Positions 35,184 through 47,097 of a DNA stretch of 64,000 nt are shown here, one piece after another (within the stretch, counting starts at the first letter, position 1; every line of letters begins with the position of its first letter). The DNA comes from Globomyces pollinis-pini (Eukaryota; Chytridiomycota; Chytridiomycetes; Rhizophydiales; Globomycetaceae). The notes below the pieces were generated by a model. The model saw only the letters and a list, made by a program, of their open reading frames with translations, did not search any database and was not told the origin of the DNA. The stretch covers positions 53,570-117,569 of the forward strand of contig MU621110.1 in the NCBI GenBank assembly GCA_025399215.1, read 5' to 3'. Made by a program: the position numbers and the translations under genes.

Positions 35184-36480
35184 TTATGCTTTCTTTTTGA
35201 ACACTTGAACAACATCAGAGTCTTCAATAACATGAGCTAATCCAACCCTTTGAGGTGTGTGTTTAGCACTGGTTCCCCATACCAAAGCAAACTATTTTCA
35301 TAAACAAAATTCAACAATACCTTAAACTCATCCACTAATGACTTGTGAATACCCAAACAGACTTCTTCCACTGTAACCCCTCTCCTTAAAATCAAACCTC
35401 CATCAAAATCAGGGTATTCTCCACGACGTTTGGTATAAACTCGAATAAGATCTAGATGATGCCACATTTGATCAATCAAATAATCAATATTCAGATCTAA
35501 CTCACAAGAAACCACAACAGTATAGTCTTGTCTTGCTAATCGATCTACCTCTTCAATTGAAACTTGATCAATCTTATTGTAACAGTAAAGACATTTCAGA
35601 TATTTTCGATTCCCCAAAACAACATCAATAAATTGATCTACCGTTGCATCTTCTCGTACCAATACTTCCGCATTATGAATCTATTCGATAAATCACAATT
35701 ATAGCTTACTTTATAATCATGTAAAATATTGTACACCATTTTTTGATTTAAAAATGTACACTTTACAGTAGCAGTGAATTTAATACCACCACCTTTTTTG
35801 ATCTTGAAATAAATATTTGGTTTATGTGTATTGATTCGAATTCCTACAGCTTCCAATTCTGCTTCTAATAATTCCCGTTGTTTAGGACCTTTAGTAGCAT
35901 CCAACATCATCAAAATCAAATCAGCCGTTTTAGCAACAGCAATCACTTGATGTTAATTATGATGAGTGTACCTTGTCGACCTCGACCAATTCCTTGTGCT
36001 GCACCTTCAATAATACCTGGTAAATCCAACAATTGAATTTGTGCACCATTGTAATGAATTTTTCCAGGTATACAAGTTAATGTGGTAAATTCATATCCTG
36101 CAACTTCTGATTTTGTTTTTGTTGTTTTTGATAATAAACTATTGATTTGTTAGTATTTTAAATTATACGTTGATTTTCCAACCTAAACAATTAAAAGGGT
36201 GATTATTACAGATGGGAATCCAACCATCGCTACTCTAGCATCACCAGACCTTACCACATCGAATCCAGCACCTTTAGGACCAGATTTTCCGGCAGGTTCT
36301 AATAGCATTGTTCTATATTTTGCTAATTTAGCCTTGAGTAAACCTAAATGGTATTCTGTAGCCTTTTCTTTAATGGATGATTGAAATTACTTTGTTCTTT
36401 TGAGTTCTGACAATTGAGTTGAACTTCTAATACCTATTGATTTCTTTGACAATATCATCGATTTTCTCTGTGATTCCCAT
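35184..36480 (-). CDS. RBG1: Developmentally regulated GTP-binding protein (DRG1/RBG1)
   Basis: Ribosome-associated OBG-family GTPase. Start [14 protein letters not shown]. The P-loop GFPSVGKST is assembled from three exons: the central VGKST comes from a 14-nt micro-exon at 36169..36182 flanked by 27- and 30-nt introns. Then [30 protein letters not shown] (G3), LYCYNKID (NKxD) and the TGS domain with [13 protein letters not shown] and a short tail ending VQVFKKKA. This subfamily works with a DFRP/Tma46 partner, not seen here. It starts 48 bp downstream of the hydrolase stop. Confidence 0.9.
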
Positions 36481-36527
36481 CTTAAAAAAAGAAAAATCGA
36501 AAAGGAAATTTTACAAAGAGGTTTATT

Positions 36528-37851
36528 TTAATGATTGGTATTCCATTCAGATACAGGTAATAGTTGGACTTCCATTTCTATTCCATCATAATCCAAGTCA
36601 ATTCGAGTGCTATGATTTTCAATATGTTCTAGATTTTTGATCCATTCACCTGCCCTTTGAAAGCTTATCTGGGATGCTGAGTGATGTCTGACAAGTAATG
36701 GAAATACATGAACATGTGCCTATCTCTATTAAAGATTTAATTTACTTCATAAACTTCCAATATCACACTATTACCATCTGTCTTTACAACATTATCTACA
36801 AAACTTTCAATTTCATCTATTAGCTGTTCCACCTGACCTGCTTGAATAAAAAGTGGTGGGATTTGGTGAAAACTTTGACTCCAAAATGGACTAACGTAAG
36901 GATGTTTAAGATTAATATTTGTGGTGTAATAGTGTTTTCTTTCACCTAATAAAGGATCGGATATCACTGGATCATTAAAGATATCTATTCCATTGTTGTA
37001 TGTCCAGCTCGGCGAAGAATGAGTTAAATCAAGCTAAAGGTAAGTTTCTATGCTTTACATATGGACTGATAAGATACCCAGCAGCGGGTAGATCCTCGCC
37101 CATATCTCTTAATGCAAATATCGTGGCTATTGATAAACCTGCTCCAGCAGAATCTCCTGCCAAGATAATATTTGATGCCCCATTTGTTTCTTTCAATGCT
37201 AGGTAAGCAGAAAGTGCATCGATCAATGCGCATGGATAAGGATTCTTTGGTGCTAATCTGTAGTTTATAGCTATGTGTTATCAAACAATCCATTTACCCA
37301 TCACAGTACAACCACTCTCTCTAGCAATCTGATAACACGTTATTGAACTACCTTCAGCTGAACCCAAATAATAACCACCTCCATGTAGATACAATACAAT
37401 TTTATCACTTGAATAACCTTTAATTGATATCGATTGACCGTTGATAAATCCCAGTTCATTGGCAGGTTCGGGCCATTCACCGGGAGCATTTTTCTTTATA
37501 AACTCAATGACCATTTTTGAAGTTTCCAATTGAAATGATTCAGTGATAGCATCAAATGGTAATGGAGACGAAATGATTTTTGATAATTTTGATTGTAATT
37601 CAACAATATTTAGATTTGCCATTGATTTTACACAATCTTTAATCTATTGATGAAATTGAATTTATGAATACCAATTTAATATTCGCGTAATAAGAATATG
37701 ACCATTTTCGATGAGGAGGACCATTAGTGAAGTAACTTAAGGTGGATTGAAACATTGAATAGATACTTGTAGTCAACACCAAACCTAATACATTTGTATA
37801 CTCTGGATTTTGATCATTAAATTTGGAATGAAATGGTGGATTTGACATCAA
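36528..37851 (-). CDS. HSL-type alpha/beta hydrolase (membrane-anchored esterase)
   Basis: Hormone-sensitive-lipase-like esterase. The oxyanion motif YLHGGGYYLGS and nucleophile elbow GDSAGAGLS are clear; the acid lies near PPLFIQAGQVEQL and the catalytic His is in AHVHVFP. An N-terminal exon (MMSNPPFHSK) carries a hydrophobic segment (VLGLVLTTSIYSMFQSTL), as in sterol deacetylase/Say1-type enzymes. Four or five short introns. Substrate unknown; sterol or acylglycerol esters are plausible from the family. Confidence 0.82.
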
Positions 37852-38009
37852 GTTTTTGGGTATAAAAATTCTTGTTTATAAACAAACCAAAAAAAATCAA
37901 ATTCATTCCTTTTGCTTCAATTTCAATTCATTCTTGATTCTCTCTTCCATTTCCTTGCCATTGAATTTTCCCAATTGATTTTTTGATTTTTTTTTGTCTT
38001 CAAAATTCA

Positions 38010-38165
38010 ATGAGAATTCGACCTCCACTGATACCAAAACAAAAGGGATTACCGTGGTACATTTATGTATTCTCAGCTGCTGTCACAGCGGGGTTTACCT
38101 ATGTGGAATTTGGTCCTAGGTATGAAGAGTATTTCAAAAAAATTGAGAATAATAAATCAAATTGA
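38010..38165 (+). CDS. Small single-pass protein, possibly mitochondrial
   Basis: 51 residues. A basic N-terminus MRIRPPLIPKQKG precedes one hydrophobic helix (WYIYVFSAAVTAGFTYV) and a charged tail. The size and layout resemble small inner-membrane respiratory or assembly subunits, but I do not recognise it. The ATG at 38010 is preferred over 37983, which would add a phenylalanine-rich leader. It lies 124 bp upstream of seven-helix copy B. Confidence 0.5.
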   Translation: MRIRPPLIPKQKGLPWYIYVFSAAVTAGFTYVEFGPRYEEYFKKIENNKSN

Positions 38166-38288
38166 TTCTTATCTTTGTACTAAATTGTTCATTATCGTAC
38201 TTTATATAGAAATCATTCAAAGTATAATAAAAATCACTCTTTCAATTAATAACAAGAATTAAAAGAGTATTTCAAATCTTATCGCGTC

Positions 38289-39167
38289 ATGAAATCAACA
38301 AACCAACAAGTTAAACCAAACTTAACCATTCAAAGTCAAATCCCACGCGCAATTGGAATCCTACTAGGTTTCATTGTATGTCTAATCGTCGTGATATCAT
38401 CTCATCTTTATTTGATTCCATCTGAATCAGAAAAACAGTTTAATCCTACGAAAACGTGTACTGAACCTCCACTTGGTTGTTGGGATGGATACAATAAGGA
38501 ATATTATAAATGTATCCAATATACAACAGAAACAACTATTCGATTGGGTGTCAAATTTCCAGCAGGTACACGAAACTGTTATAAATCACTTTACTTGAAT
38601 GTTGATGCCAATACGTTATACATATTCGGATGGTTATTCTTCTGGTGTATACTGACTTCAAGAGTCATTGAAATGATGGTGATTGCTTTGTTGAATCGAA
38701 AAGCTCGATATCTCACCTGTCTAGCTATCGTTAGTAATATCCCAACAGTCTGGTATGGATGTTTTATGATGATGCATTACTTGAATGATCGCTACTATCC
38801 AATGTTCTATTCTCAAATCTACTTTAGTGTCACCGAAATCTTTTCCATGATGGTCATGGCTTTACATGTCAATTCCAAAAACCAAAAGTATCCGTATTTG
38901 TTATTGATGGTTGGTGGAACAGCATTGTGTCATGCACTACAGCTTGGGTTGGATGAATCATTGATGAAGTTTGATTGGCGTGTATTGTTCCGAAATTGTT
39001 TGCTCATGACTGGAGATATTCTCACAGTCTTTAATACATGGAATTTAATTGGGAAATCTATTAGACGAAAGGGGATTTATTACATATTAATTTGCATTTG
39101 CGAAATCATATTATTTCAACTGCTCTTTGCTGATATCGCCAGCTACCAATTGAGTGTAAAAACATGA
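38289..39167 (+). CDS. Seven-helix membrane protein, copy B (unknown family)
   Basis: 292-residue twin of the gene at 14345, in opposite orientation 23 kb away. The first roughly 230 residues differ at only one position (GCFMMMHY versus GCFVMMHY). The last 60 differ at many positions (KFDWRVLFRNCLLMTGDILT versus NFDWRIILRNCLLMIGDVFT). Upstream sequence is unrelated apart from a CGCGT just before the ATG. Topology is as for copy A. Function unknown. Confidence 0.75.
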   Translation: MKSTNQQVKPNLTIQSQIPRAIGILLGFIVCLIVVISSHLYLIPSESEKQFNPTKTCTEPPLGCWDGYNKEYYKCIQYTTETTIRLGVKFPAGTRNCYKSLYLNVDANTLYIFGWLFFWCILTSRVIEMMVIALLNRKARYLTCLAIVSNIPTVWYGCFMMMHYLNDRYYPMFYSQIYFSVTEIFSMMVMALHVNSKNQKYPYLLLMVGGTALCHALQLGLDESLMKFDWRVLFRNCLLMTGDILTVFNTWNLIGKSIRRKGIYYILICICEIILFQLLFADIASYQLSVKT

Positions 39168-39221
39168 CACTATTCTAGTACTGGAAAAATATATTAAATA
39201 CTGTCTATTTTGATTTGAAAA

Positions 39222-40956
39222 TTATGAAGTTGTTGCTCTGGATATCCAATCGCAAATAAGCTTTAGCCTATCAGAAACACAAGTCAAGGGCAACAACTGG
39301 GCGGATATATAAGGATTGAGTGGTAAGATTCCAGCAAGCCAAAAAGAAAAGTCGCCTATATCAGTCGGCATAATGCCATGCTTTCGCTCAAAGTGCAATC
39401 TAGCAGTTACTGGTACAGATGATATCAATCGGTTAACAAACGTCCTTGCAGTACTTTCCAATCTTTCCAATGATTCGTGATCCCAGTTAGGATCCTTATC
39501 CTCAGGTTCAATATCTTCTATTCGTTCTATGACAGCTTCCATATATCCATCAATGTTTTCTTCCACAGATAAAGTCTTGAATCTGTATAGTCCTTCGGTT
39601 TCAATTATGAATCGTGGCAATAAGCCTTCATTAGTTTCGACCAATTCCCCAGATGCAATGGATTCATGATGAGAAATTCGGACCACGGTGCCAAACTCGG
39701 CGCAAGGGGAACTACGATCTTTGCTTGGTAAAATGATTCCAAATTGTTTGTCACTTTCCAAACATTTTTTTACAAGAGCCTAATATTATTAGATTTCAAG
39801 TTTAAATTACCCTATATCTTGGTTCGAATATGTGATATTGCTCTGTAGCACAAGGGAATGTTAAACTACAAATAAACAAAGGGATTTTCTTTGGGGCAAA
39901 TGATCCATCTTTTAAATGAACTTCCTTACGAGTTTGACCAGCCGCTGGAAAGTAGAAATTTTTGATAGCACATAGACTGTTATCAGTAGGTCTGTTGTTA
40001 AAATAACCAAAGGAGGGTAAATATGTCCTGCAAAGTGGGCAACAACGAGAATAGCTTAGCGAATCAAGGATACAGTTTCGACACCAACTATGACCACATG
40101 GAGACGTTACTGGTTCATCCATTATATCTAAACACAATTGACACTCCATATCACCGAAATCATATGATTGAATAGCCGATACTAATGAGGAACGCGATTT
40201 CGGTTTACAGGCAGTGACCAAGTCTATACATGTTGGTGTAATATCGATAGGGGTGAGGAAATCCATGGCATTTGATTTTCCGTTATTGTACTCCATGTGA
40301 GTAGGTGAAGGGTAGGAATTAGCATCTTCTAACAACAGCGCTTTCGTTTGCATAGCTGTTATTAATTTATGAGTTGCAGGTCCTCGCTTATTACAACAAT
40401 TCAATTCTGTTGCTGTGCTGGCATCCTGAAAGGCTGATGTAAAGTCACCCACTTCAGCATATGCTTTAGATCGGATAATATATGGTAATTGGAGTGATGG
40501 AGAGGCTTCGATAGCCTTATCCAGATAAGTAACAATTATTTGATGGATATCATCCAGTTTTTCAGCGTTGGTATATGGAGTGGACAAACCACAAGCGTTT
40601 TGACAGTCAGTTGCGTTCCAATATGTGTCCAATTTCATTTCCGCTTGATGGCATAAAGCCAAAGCCGATTGTTGAATAGGGAATAATTTGAATAATATTC
40701 TAAATGATTAACTATTGAAATGAAATTACGAGTGTAGTCTAAAATTAATATTTTCATTCTTGTAATGATGATTTCGATTACACTTTGCAGGACATTGATA
40801 AGTTTTTAAAGAGTATTGAGCAATAGATAATTTCTTTGGTAACCTAAAGCAACGTTTACAAACCGACATTCCACAAGGCATTGTGATAGGTTCGAATAGT
40901 AATTCAAGACAAGCATTGCAAGTCAGATCATTTAGTAATATTTTAGCATCCACCAT
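39222..40956 (-). CDS. LONRF-like protein: two RING fingers and LON substrate domain
   Basis: Probable E3 ubiquitin ligase. RING 1 is near the start (CNACLELLFEPITMPCG, CKRCF, CPAKC). A helical repeat region resembling TPR follows (LQLPYIIRSKAYAEVGDFTSA). RING 2 is CQLCLDIMDEPVTSPCGHSW with CCPLC. The C-terminal half is a Lon N-terminal (LON/PUA-like) domain, from IPLFICSLTFPCATEQY through FEPRYR to ISAQLLPL. This is the LONRF1-3 architecture. Intron count is low (two or three). Confidence 0.85.
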
Positions 40957-41333
40957 TTCAAAACATTAAAATTTTGAATTGTTTGATTTATATAGAAATT
41001 CTAGTTTTTCCATCTGATACAAAATCCGCAACTTAGTTTTTCCTCAAATTCGTCATGATCTGTCACCTCCATTGAAATCGAATGTTCGGGTCTACTAACA
41101 ATATGTGTATCTGCTTATCATATAACCATATATAAAAGTACTTTAGTAAATAAATTAATTCATGATACATTTTTATATGGAATTATTAATTCACACTTGG
41201 ACAGTTGAAGTTGTTAATTATACTCTGCTACTGTGTATTGTAGTGAGTATCTCTTATCAAAAACGTTGTGTCTGTTAAACAGACTGTTTCAAAAACACTG
41301 TCTTTGAAACTTATTTGTTTCTTATAATTATTG
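40957..41333. other. Bidirectional intergenic region
   Basis: Between the divergent LONRF-like and phosphatase genes. AT-rich, with no ORF or repeat seen. It should hold both promoters. Confidence 0.4.
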
Positions 41334-41868
41334 ATGTTGGTGGGAAAATATCCGTCCATCTTGTTCGTTTGTAGAGGTATCGATCCTGATTCTAAATAAA
41401 AGGAAATACTTGTAGATCTCCAATGGCTGAAGCAATTCTAAACAACTTGAATAATTCAAATTTTAGTCTCATTGCAAGTGCTGGAACTCAAGCTATAAGA
41501 GAAAATCAACCACCTAATCCTAAAGCTATTGAAATTTGTAAAAAGTTCAACATTCCAATATCTCATTGTGCACGTCAAATCACCACCAAAGATTTTAATA
41601 CTTTTGATTATATTTTATGTATGGATCAATCAAACCTAGAACAATTGCACGATTTAATGCCAAAATCATTTAATGCCCATGGTTTTTTATAATTTTATTA
41701 ACGTTAGTTGCTTTATTAGGTGAATTTTTGAATGTGAAAGACTTAAACGAACAAATCATACCAGACCCATTTGGTGGGACTTTGGAAGATTACGAAAACA
41801 CTTTTAAAAAGTTACTGTTGTTTGACACGTTACTCCTTGATCAAATCAGCCATTCCCGCGAATTGTAA
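41334..41868 (+). CDS. Low-molecular-weight protein tyrosine phosphatase
   Basis: The active-site loop C-X5-R is assembled across a 26-nt intron: SILFVCRG joins NTCRSPMAEAIL, giving CRGNTCRS. Then SAGTQAIRENQPPNPKA and FDYILCMDQSNLEQL follow. After a second 26-nt intron, VALLGEFL and IPDPFGGTLEDYE supply the catalytic Asp. The usual DPYY is DPFG, so the conserved tyrosine pair is partly lost. Length is normal (about 155 residues). Cytosolic. Confidence 0.85.
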
Positions 41869-42064
41869 CCCAACAATGTACAAACAAGTTAAATTCTTAC
41901 TCATAATAAACAAGTTTAATTCTATAATTCTCTCATTCTTTCATTCTTTAAATAGACAAGTAAATTGGATCTAAATCAAGTTCTTGACTGTTAATCAGGA
42001 TACTGCTGTACTGTTGGTGTTACTTACATTTCAGTTTGGTGTTACTGAACTCTTACCTACCAGA

Positions 42065-42214
42065 ATGAGTATCTTCAAACGAACTCCGATTCTAATCGCC
42101 CGCCAAAGATTATCCATTGGAATGCCACCCAATCATTCCCCTGTTTCATTCCAACTTACTAGCAATTGGGTCCCGATGAATTACGCTATTAATATTAATA
42201 CATCAAGGACTTGA
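42065..42214 (+). CDS. Small basic protein, unknown
   Basis: 49 residues starting MSIFKRTPILIARQRLSIG, an Arg-rich amphipathic start like a mitochondrial presequence, then a neutral tail. It could be a small respiratory subunit or a spurious ORF. A plausible 5' UTR intron end (TTACATTTCAG) lies just upstream. Confidence 0.3.
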   Translation: MSIFKRTPILIARQRLSIGMPPNHSPVSFQLTSNWVPMNYAININTSRT

Positions 42215-42426
42215 TACATGATCCCAATTAGTTATTTATATGACTTTTATAATACGTAAACAAGTTGACAAGATTGATTGAATGAAGCAACACAGTTAAC
42301 AGCAGGTTTGATAATCTACACATTGATGTCAAAGTGGTCATGCTAGATTTGTCACTTACACGTCTGTTTTTTCGTATAAACGTCAATGATGTTAGATCTT
42401 CCTTTACCTCAACCTAGAAATTTAAA

Positions 42427-43569
42427 ATGAATGAATCCTACCTGGATCTATTACCAACCGAGTTACTATACCTCATCATCAACTTTATCAAACAAACGAA
42501 TCCACAAACATTATTAACTTTGAAAGATACGAATAGACGACTTAGATCTATTTTGAATGATATACCTCATCTATGGCTTCAATTGAGTAGACAAATACTA
42601 TTAACAGATCCACATTTCGACAAGAGTCTTCAATCAGTACCAGATGAATATCTCATCTTCACTGCCATCAACTTGAACAACATGTAATTATATAAACATA
42701 TTGACCTAGATAGAAATGTTATGCAGAGTCTGATTCAAACCAAATGTGATTTGAATTATCAAGCAGATTATTACAAATATACTCCACTTATGTCATCCAT
42801 CACTGCTGGATCTATACCAATTACCAAGTTACTATTATCTACAAACGTCGACGTCACGTTAAGAGATATCAAGGGAAAAACTGCACTGTTTAAAGCTTGT
42901 TCAGAAGGGAATTTATCAATTGTGAAATGGTTGATTCAAATAGGTTCCAATGTAAATTCAAAATCGTATCAGAATACAACCCCGTTACATACAGCAGCCA
43001 AACATGGGTATCTTGACATTTGTTCAATTTTATTGGAACATGGTGCTCATGTGAATGTACAAAATGTAATTGGTAGAACTCCATATCATTATGCTGCACA
43101 GTCACCCAATGCTAGTGTCATGGAATTACTATATCAACATGATCAAAAAGGTATTCAAGATATTGATCGAAATGGACAATCAGTTTTACATTTAGCGGTC
43201 ATCTACAGTAACTATTTAGGTTGTAAATGGCTATTAGATCATGGTATCAATATCAATACCCAAGATTATGACCATATCTCACCATTACATCTAGCTGTAG
43301 CCCATGATCACGCACAAATATGTCGATTATTGATTGAAAGTGGAGCTGATATTTATTCTAAAGATATGAATGGATTTGTACCTATAGATATGAATAGTCC
43401 TGAAAATCTTTCTGAAAATGATTTTCATTTGATGTTTAATTATCAACGATATCCGAATGCTATTAGACTCTTGATGTACTTTGTGTCCGCTCTCGTTCTG
43501 TTTGTATTTCAACTCATCAGTTTGTACTTTTTATTCTTTAATTTACTTGCTGTCTATATAACTCAATAA
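42427..43569 (+). CDS. F-box / ankyrin-repeat protein with C-terminal membrane helix
   Basis: An N-terminal F-box (LDLLPTELLYLIINFIKQ...HLW) would bind Skp1 in an SCF ubiquitin ligase. After a 30-nt intron come about seven ankyrin repeats (KYTPLMSSITAGSIP, GKTALFKACSEGNLSIV, NTTPLHTAAKHGYLDIC, GQSVLHLAVIYSNYLG, HISPLHLAVAHDHAQIC). The protein ends in a strongly hydrophobic segment (LLMYFVSALVLFVFQLISLY), so it may be tail-anchored. That combination is uncommon. Substrate unknown. Confidence 0.8.
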
Positions 43570-43597
43570 CTAACATGTTTATTTTTTTTTCTTTTTT

Positions 43598-45359
43598 GTG
43601 AGTTTGTTGATGTACCAAAGATATTCAAAGAAATCCATTAGAGATGGATGTATGCTAGTAATGCATCACAGACAACTGAACTTTTCTAAACGCAGTCTAC
43701 GAATTGTATCCAATCGTCAATCTCGGTTCTATCAAACTAAATTACATAAAGAGGATAAGGAAATAATAGACACAGATATCTTTAAAAAATCCTTGGATAT
43801 ATTGCAAAAGGATGATATAATATCAACAGTTCCAAACTATAAGTTTGAAAATCTAGGAATTAAACAACATATTATTGATAATCTAAAGACTCAATTAAAT
43901 ATACATGAACCTAGTGCTGATCAACAAGCACTTATACCCATTGTTCTATCTCATTCAGATCTTTTGTTAAAGAATATTACAGGAAGTGGGAAAACTTTGG
44001 GATTGGTGATTTCAATTTTATCCAAAAATGCACCTTCTATTCAACCTTTTGTTTCCAATAGTGTCAATCAAGAAACTAAAGAATTCATTAAACGTCGATT
44101 AAGTGAAAAGCCGTATTTGAACACACTATTCATGGTTCCAACAAGGTATTTTTTTTGACACACATGTTGATATTAGAGAATTGGCTTTACAAATATTTAA
44201 TTGGATTAGCATACTCGAAAATAATTTCGATGCTTCCGTTGCTCAGTGTGTGGTCAATGGAATTGAAATTGAACAGCAACAGCAAGCATTGAAGGAAAAA
44301 ACCCCAAAAATACTTATTGGGACTCCTAATAGAATATTAGAATTATACGAAGCAAAAAGTATTGATGTATCTCGATTACAGACTATTGTAGTTGATGAAA
44401 TTGATCGAGTTGTTTCAACACAATCAAGGTATTCTACTTTGAACGCCAAATATAATCGAAAGGTATGTCCATGATATAAACTTACCCTGTAGATACATCC
44501 TATGCCAGCGGAAATATTACTAGAAAAAATCATTTCACAACGAAAACAATCGGTTCAATTACAACAAACCTTGGATAAAAATCTGATTGATCAGAGTAAA
44601 CAAAGATCTCTACAACTCATCATTTCATCTGCAACTTTAAACAATCCAACTCGAAATTATCTAAAAAGTAAAGAATGGTTCAACAATCCCATTTTTTTAA
44701 ATTTAAATTCTAATCCACCCATCACAGTCAATCATCAATGTTTACTATTGAAAACCACGGGTGAAATGATTAATGTGAAATTTGATCATATAACCGATTC
44801 ATTAGATCCATTCAAACCAACCTTGACTTTACCAAATCCAAAACAAGTTAAAAAAACAAAAGTGGATGATAAATTAAAAAAACAAATCATCAAACAACAA
44901 ACAAAACAAAAGGAATTTTATAATGAATTAGTAATTGAAACCATATCTTCCATATGTTTTCAAAAAAAAGTAAAGAGAGCATTTATTTTTATACCATCAA
45001 CTGAATCCGTTGCCAGATATGTTCAAGGATTACAAGCCGTTGGATTGAAAGCCGAAAAACTCTTCAACCTACATGATTACAATACAATTACACATCAATC
45101 CAAACCATTTGAAGCATTGTTGGATGGAAGAGTGGATATTATTGTTGCTACTGAATTCGAAGCTCGTGGTTTAGATTTACCGGATTTGAATCATGTGTTT
45201 ATTATTGGAGTTCCTGAACCTCAATCTTATTTACATATGAGTGGTCGAACAGGTCGATTTGGGAAATTTGGTACCACTTTGACAATTGTTAAAGATGATT
45301 ATGAGAAATTCAAATATCTTTCGATGATGAAACATTTCAAATTGAATGTTACCAATTAG
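43598..45359 (+). CDS. Mitochondrial DEAD-box RNA helicase (MRH4-like)
   Basis: Long Arg/Ser-rich, acidic-poor N-terminus (KRSLRIVSNRQSRFYQT) typical of a matrix presequence. Helicase motifs: ITGSGKTLG (I), [10 protein letters not shown] (Ia, across an intron), GTPNRILELY (Ib), VDEIDR (II, DEID in place of DEAD), IISSATL (III), IIVATEFEARGLDLP (V) and SGRTGRFGKFG (VI). Such altered motif II and presequence fit Mrh4-type helicases of mitochondrial ribosome assembly. The start could also be the next ATG at 43607. Confidence 0.8.
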
Positions 45360-45461
45360 AACATCAATGTTAATTAATAAATATCTATTTATCTGTTCAA
45401 AACATTGGATGATTCGAGGTTAAAGTATAAATGAATTATATTGTTTAAAAAAAAAAGGTAT

Positions 45462-46992
45462 TTAACGCATTTCTTTTTGTCGTAAATAATGAAATAAAGC
45501 TTCTTTGAATGCATCGTTTTCAAAAAATTCTGTCTGTTTAGCTTCTTCGGTATTGATTCTCGTATCACCAAGTATAACCTATAAAAAAGTAAATATCTCT
45601 CTAAAAAGTTACTTCCAAATCTCGACTTTGACTACCAATCCAATCATTGATGAATTTTACAGGGTTCTCTACAAATGATGCCATAAAATCTCGTTTCAAT
45701 TTGGCAAGATTAATTGATTGAATCAATGCCGAAATTTTATCATCCAATCTAACATTAATGATTTCTATTTCTTACTGAGATATCTCCCTTTGTACAGAAG
45801 CATTTCCAACGGCTACTTTATTGTATCGTTCTCGAATTGGATCAGGGACAGTTACATTAATATCAAACGCTTGAGTATTCATATGATACTCTTTATCCAC
45901 CCTAACAAAAATCAATCAAATCAAGTGGTTACCGAACGGTAAAGTTCAACACAATTGGATCACAAGGAAATAAATGTCTTCCTAGTAATTCAGGGATACT
46001 AGGGAATAGAATTTTAGGACTTCCAAAGATCTACAATAAATCAACGAAATCTTACTTGAGTTAATTTATCATCACATATAATAACCCGACGATCTTCAGC
46101 ATCTTGTAACCGATGTGCTTTAATATACTGCCATACTGCCATAATAACATTTGGTAAAGTATCCGAATGAATATCAAGTAATTTAGCTAATCCGGGAGAT
46201 AATTTATGTTTTTCGGGAACGTTATCCAATTGTAACAAAATCTTCAAGTTCACTTCAGCATCTCCTCGTCGTTTCACTTCAAACCCATCCATCTCAGTAC
46301 CTCCTACACTATTGTTCCACTTTGATTAATAAATCTGAAAAATGATACTTGAATATGATTTCCAGGATAAAGAGTATTATCTCTTTCAATTTCGATCATG
46401 ATTGATTTGAAGAAAGAAGAAAATTTAGGTTGATACTCTGGTTGTTTTCTAGTATTGGGTGCCTATATGAAGAATTATTGGAAATGAATTTACATCTAAT
46501 AATCTTCCTTCAATTTTAAAAGTCCAGGAAGGTACTCTATCAGGCAGAGGTACACTTTCATCCACTGGATCATAAGGTTGATTTGCAGAAGTATTGGATA
46601 AGAAAATACGAAGAGTTCTATTGATTCTCTAATGTAAAGTTTAGTTCAATTACTATTACCTTTGGTGGTTTAGCAAGTGCATCTTGGATATCTAAAGTTT
46701 TTCTGGTGATAGTTGCATCTAGTCTTCGTTCAAATTCTTGGATCTGCATGAATAATCGGGATTCAGGTACATAAGCATCCATCTAAGATCAACTCATATT
46801 GATTATGAACCTTTTTAGGGAGTGACTTATCAGTTGGTCTCTTTCTCCTTTAACTTTTAATGATTTATAGAGTTACTTTTTAGGATCAGTAGGTTTTGGT
46901 AAGGTTGGATTCTGTTGCTGATTTGGTTGAGCTTGAACTGGTTTTTGAAGTCCCAGATTCTGTTGCATTAATGCTTGTTGCATAGGATTCAT
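45462..46992 (-). CDS. SMARCD/BAF60-like chromatin-remodelling subunit (SWIB domain)
   Basis: Homologue of Snf12/Rsc6/BAF60. A Gln/Pro-rich N-terminus (MNPMQQALMQQN) precedes ESRLFMQIQEFERRLDATI, TLRIFLSNTS and WTFKIEGRLL. The SWIB fold follows (KHKLSPGLAKLLDIHSDTLP, VIMAVWQYIKAHRLQDAEDR). The C-terminal part ends with a helix FKEALFHYLRQKEMR. About nine short introns. Ends converge with the helicase gene, 102 bp apart. Confidence 0.85.
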
Positions 46993-47097
46993 GGTTGTTG
47001 ATTTTTGAAGAATGAAATGAAAAAAATGAAGTCAAGACACGGAACTCATTGAACGCTCATGCATTAGAAAATGTTGCAGGATGGTTTTATTTTATTG

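Noticed and set aside
43598..45359. DEID in place of DEAD taken as a dead helicase.
   Set aside because: All other helicase motifs are intact and Asp-Glu-x-Asp variants are functional in this superfamily.
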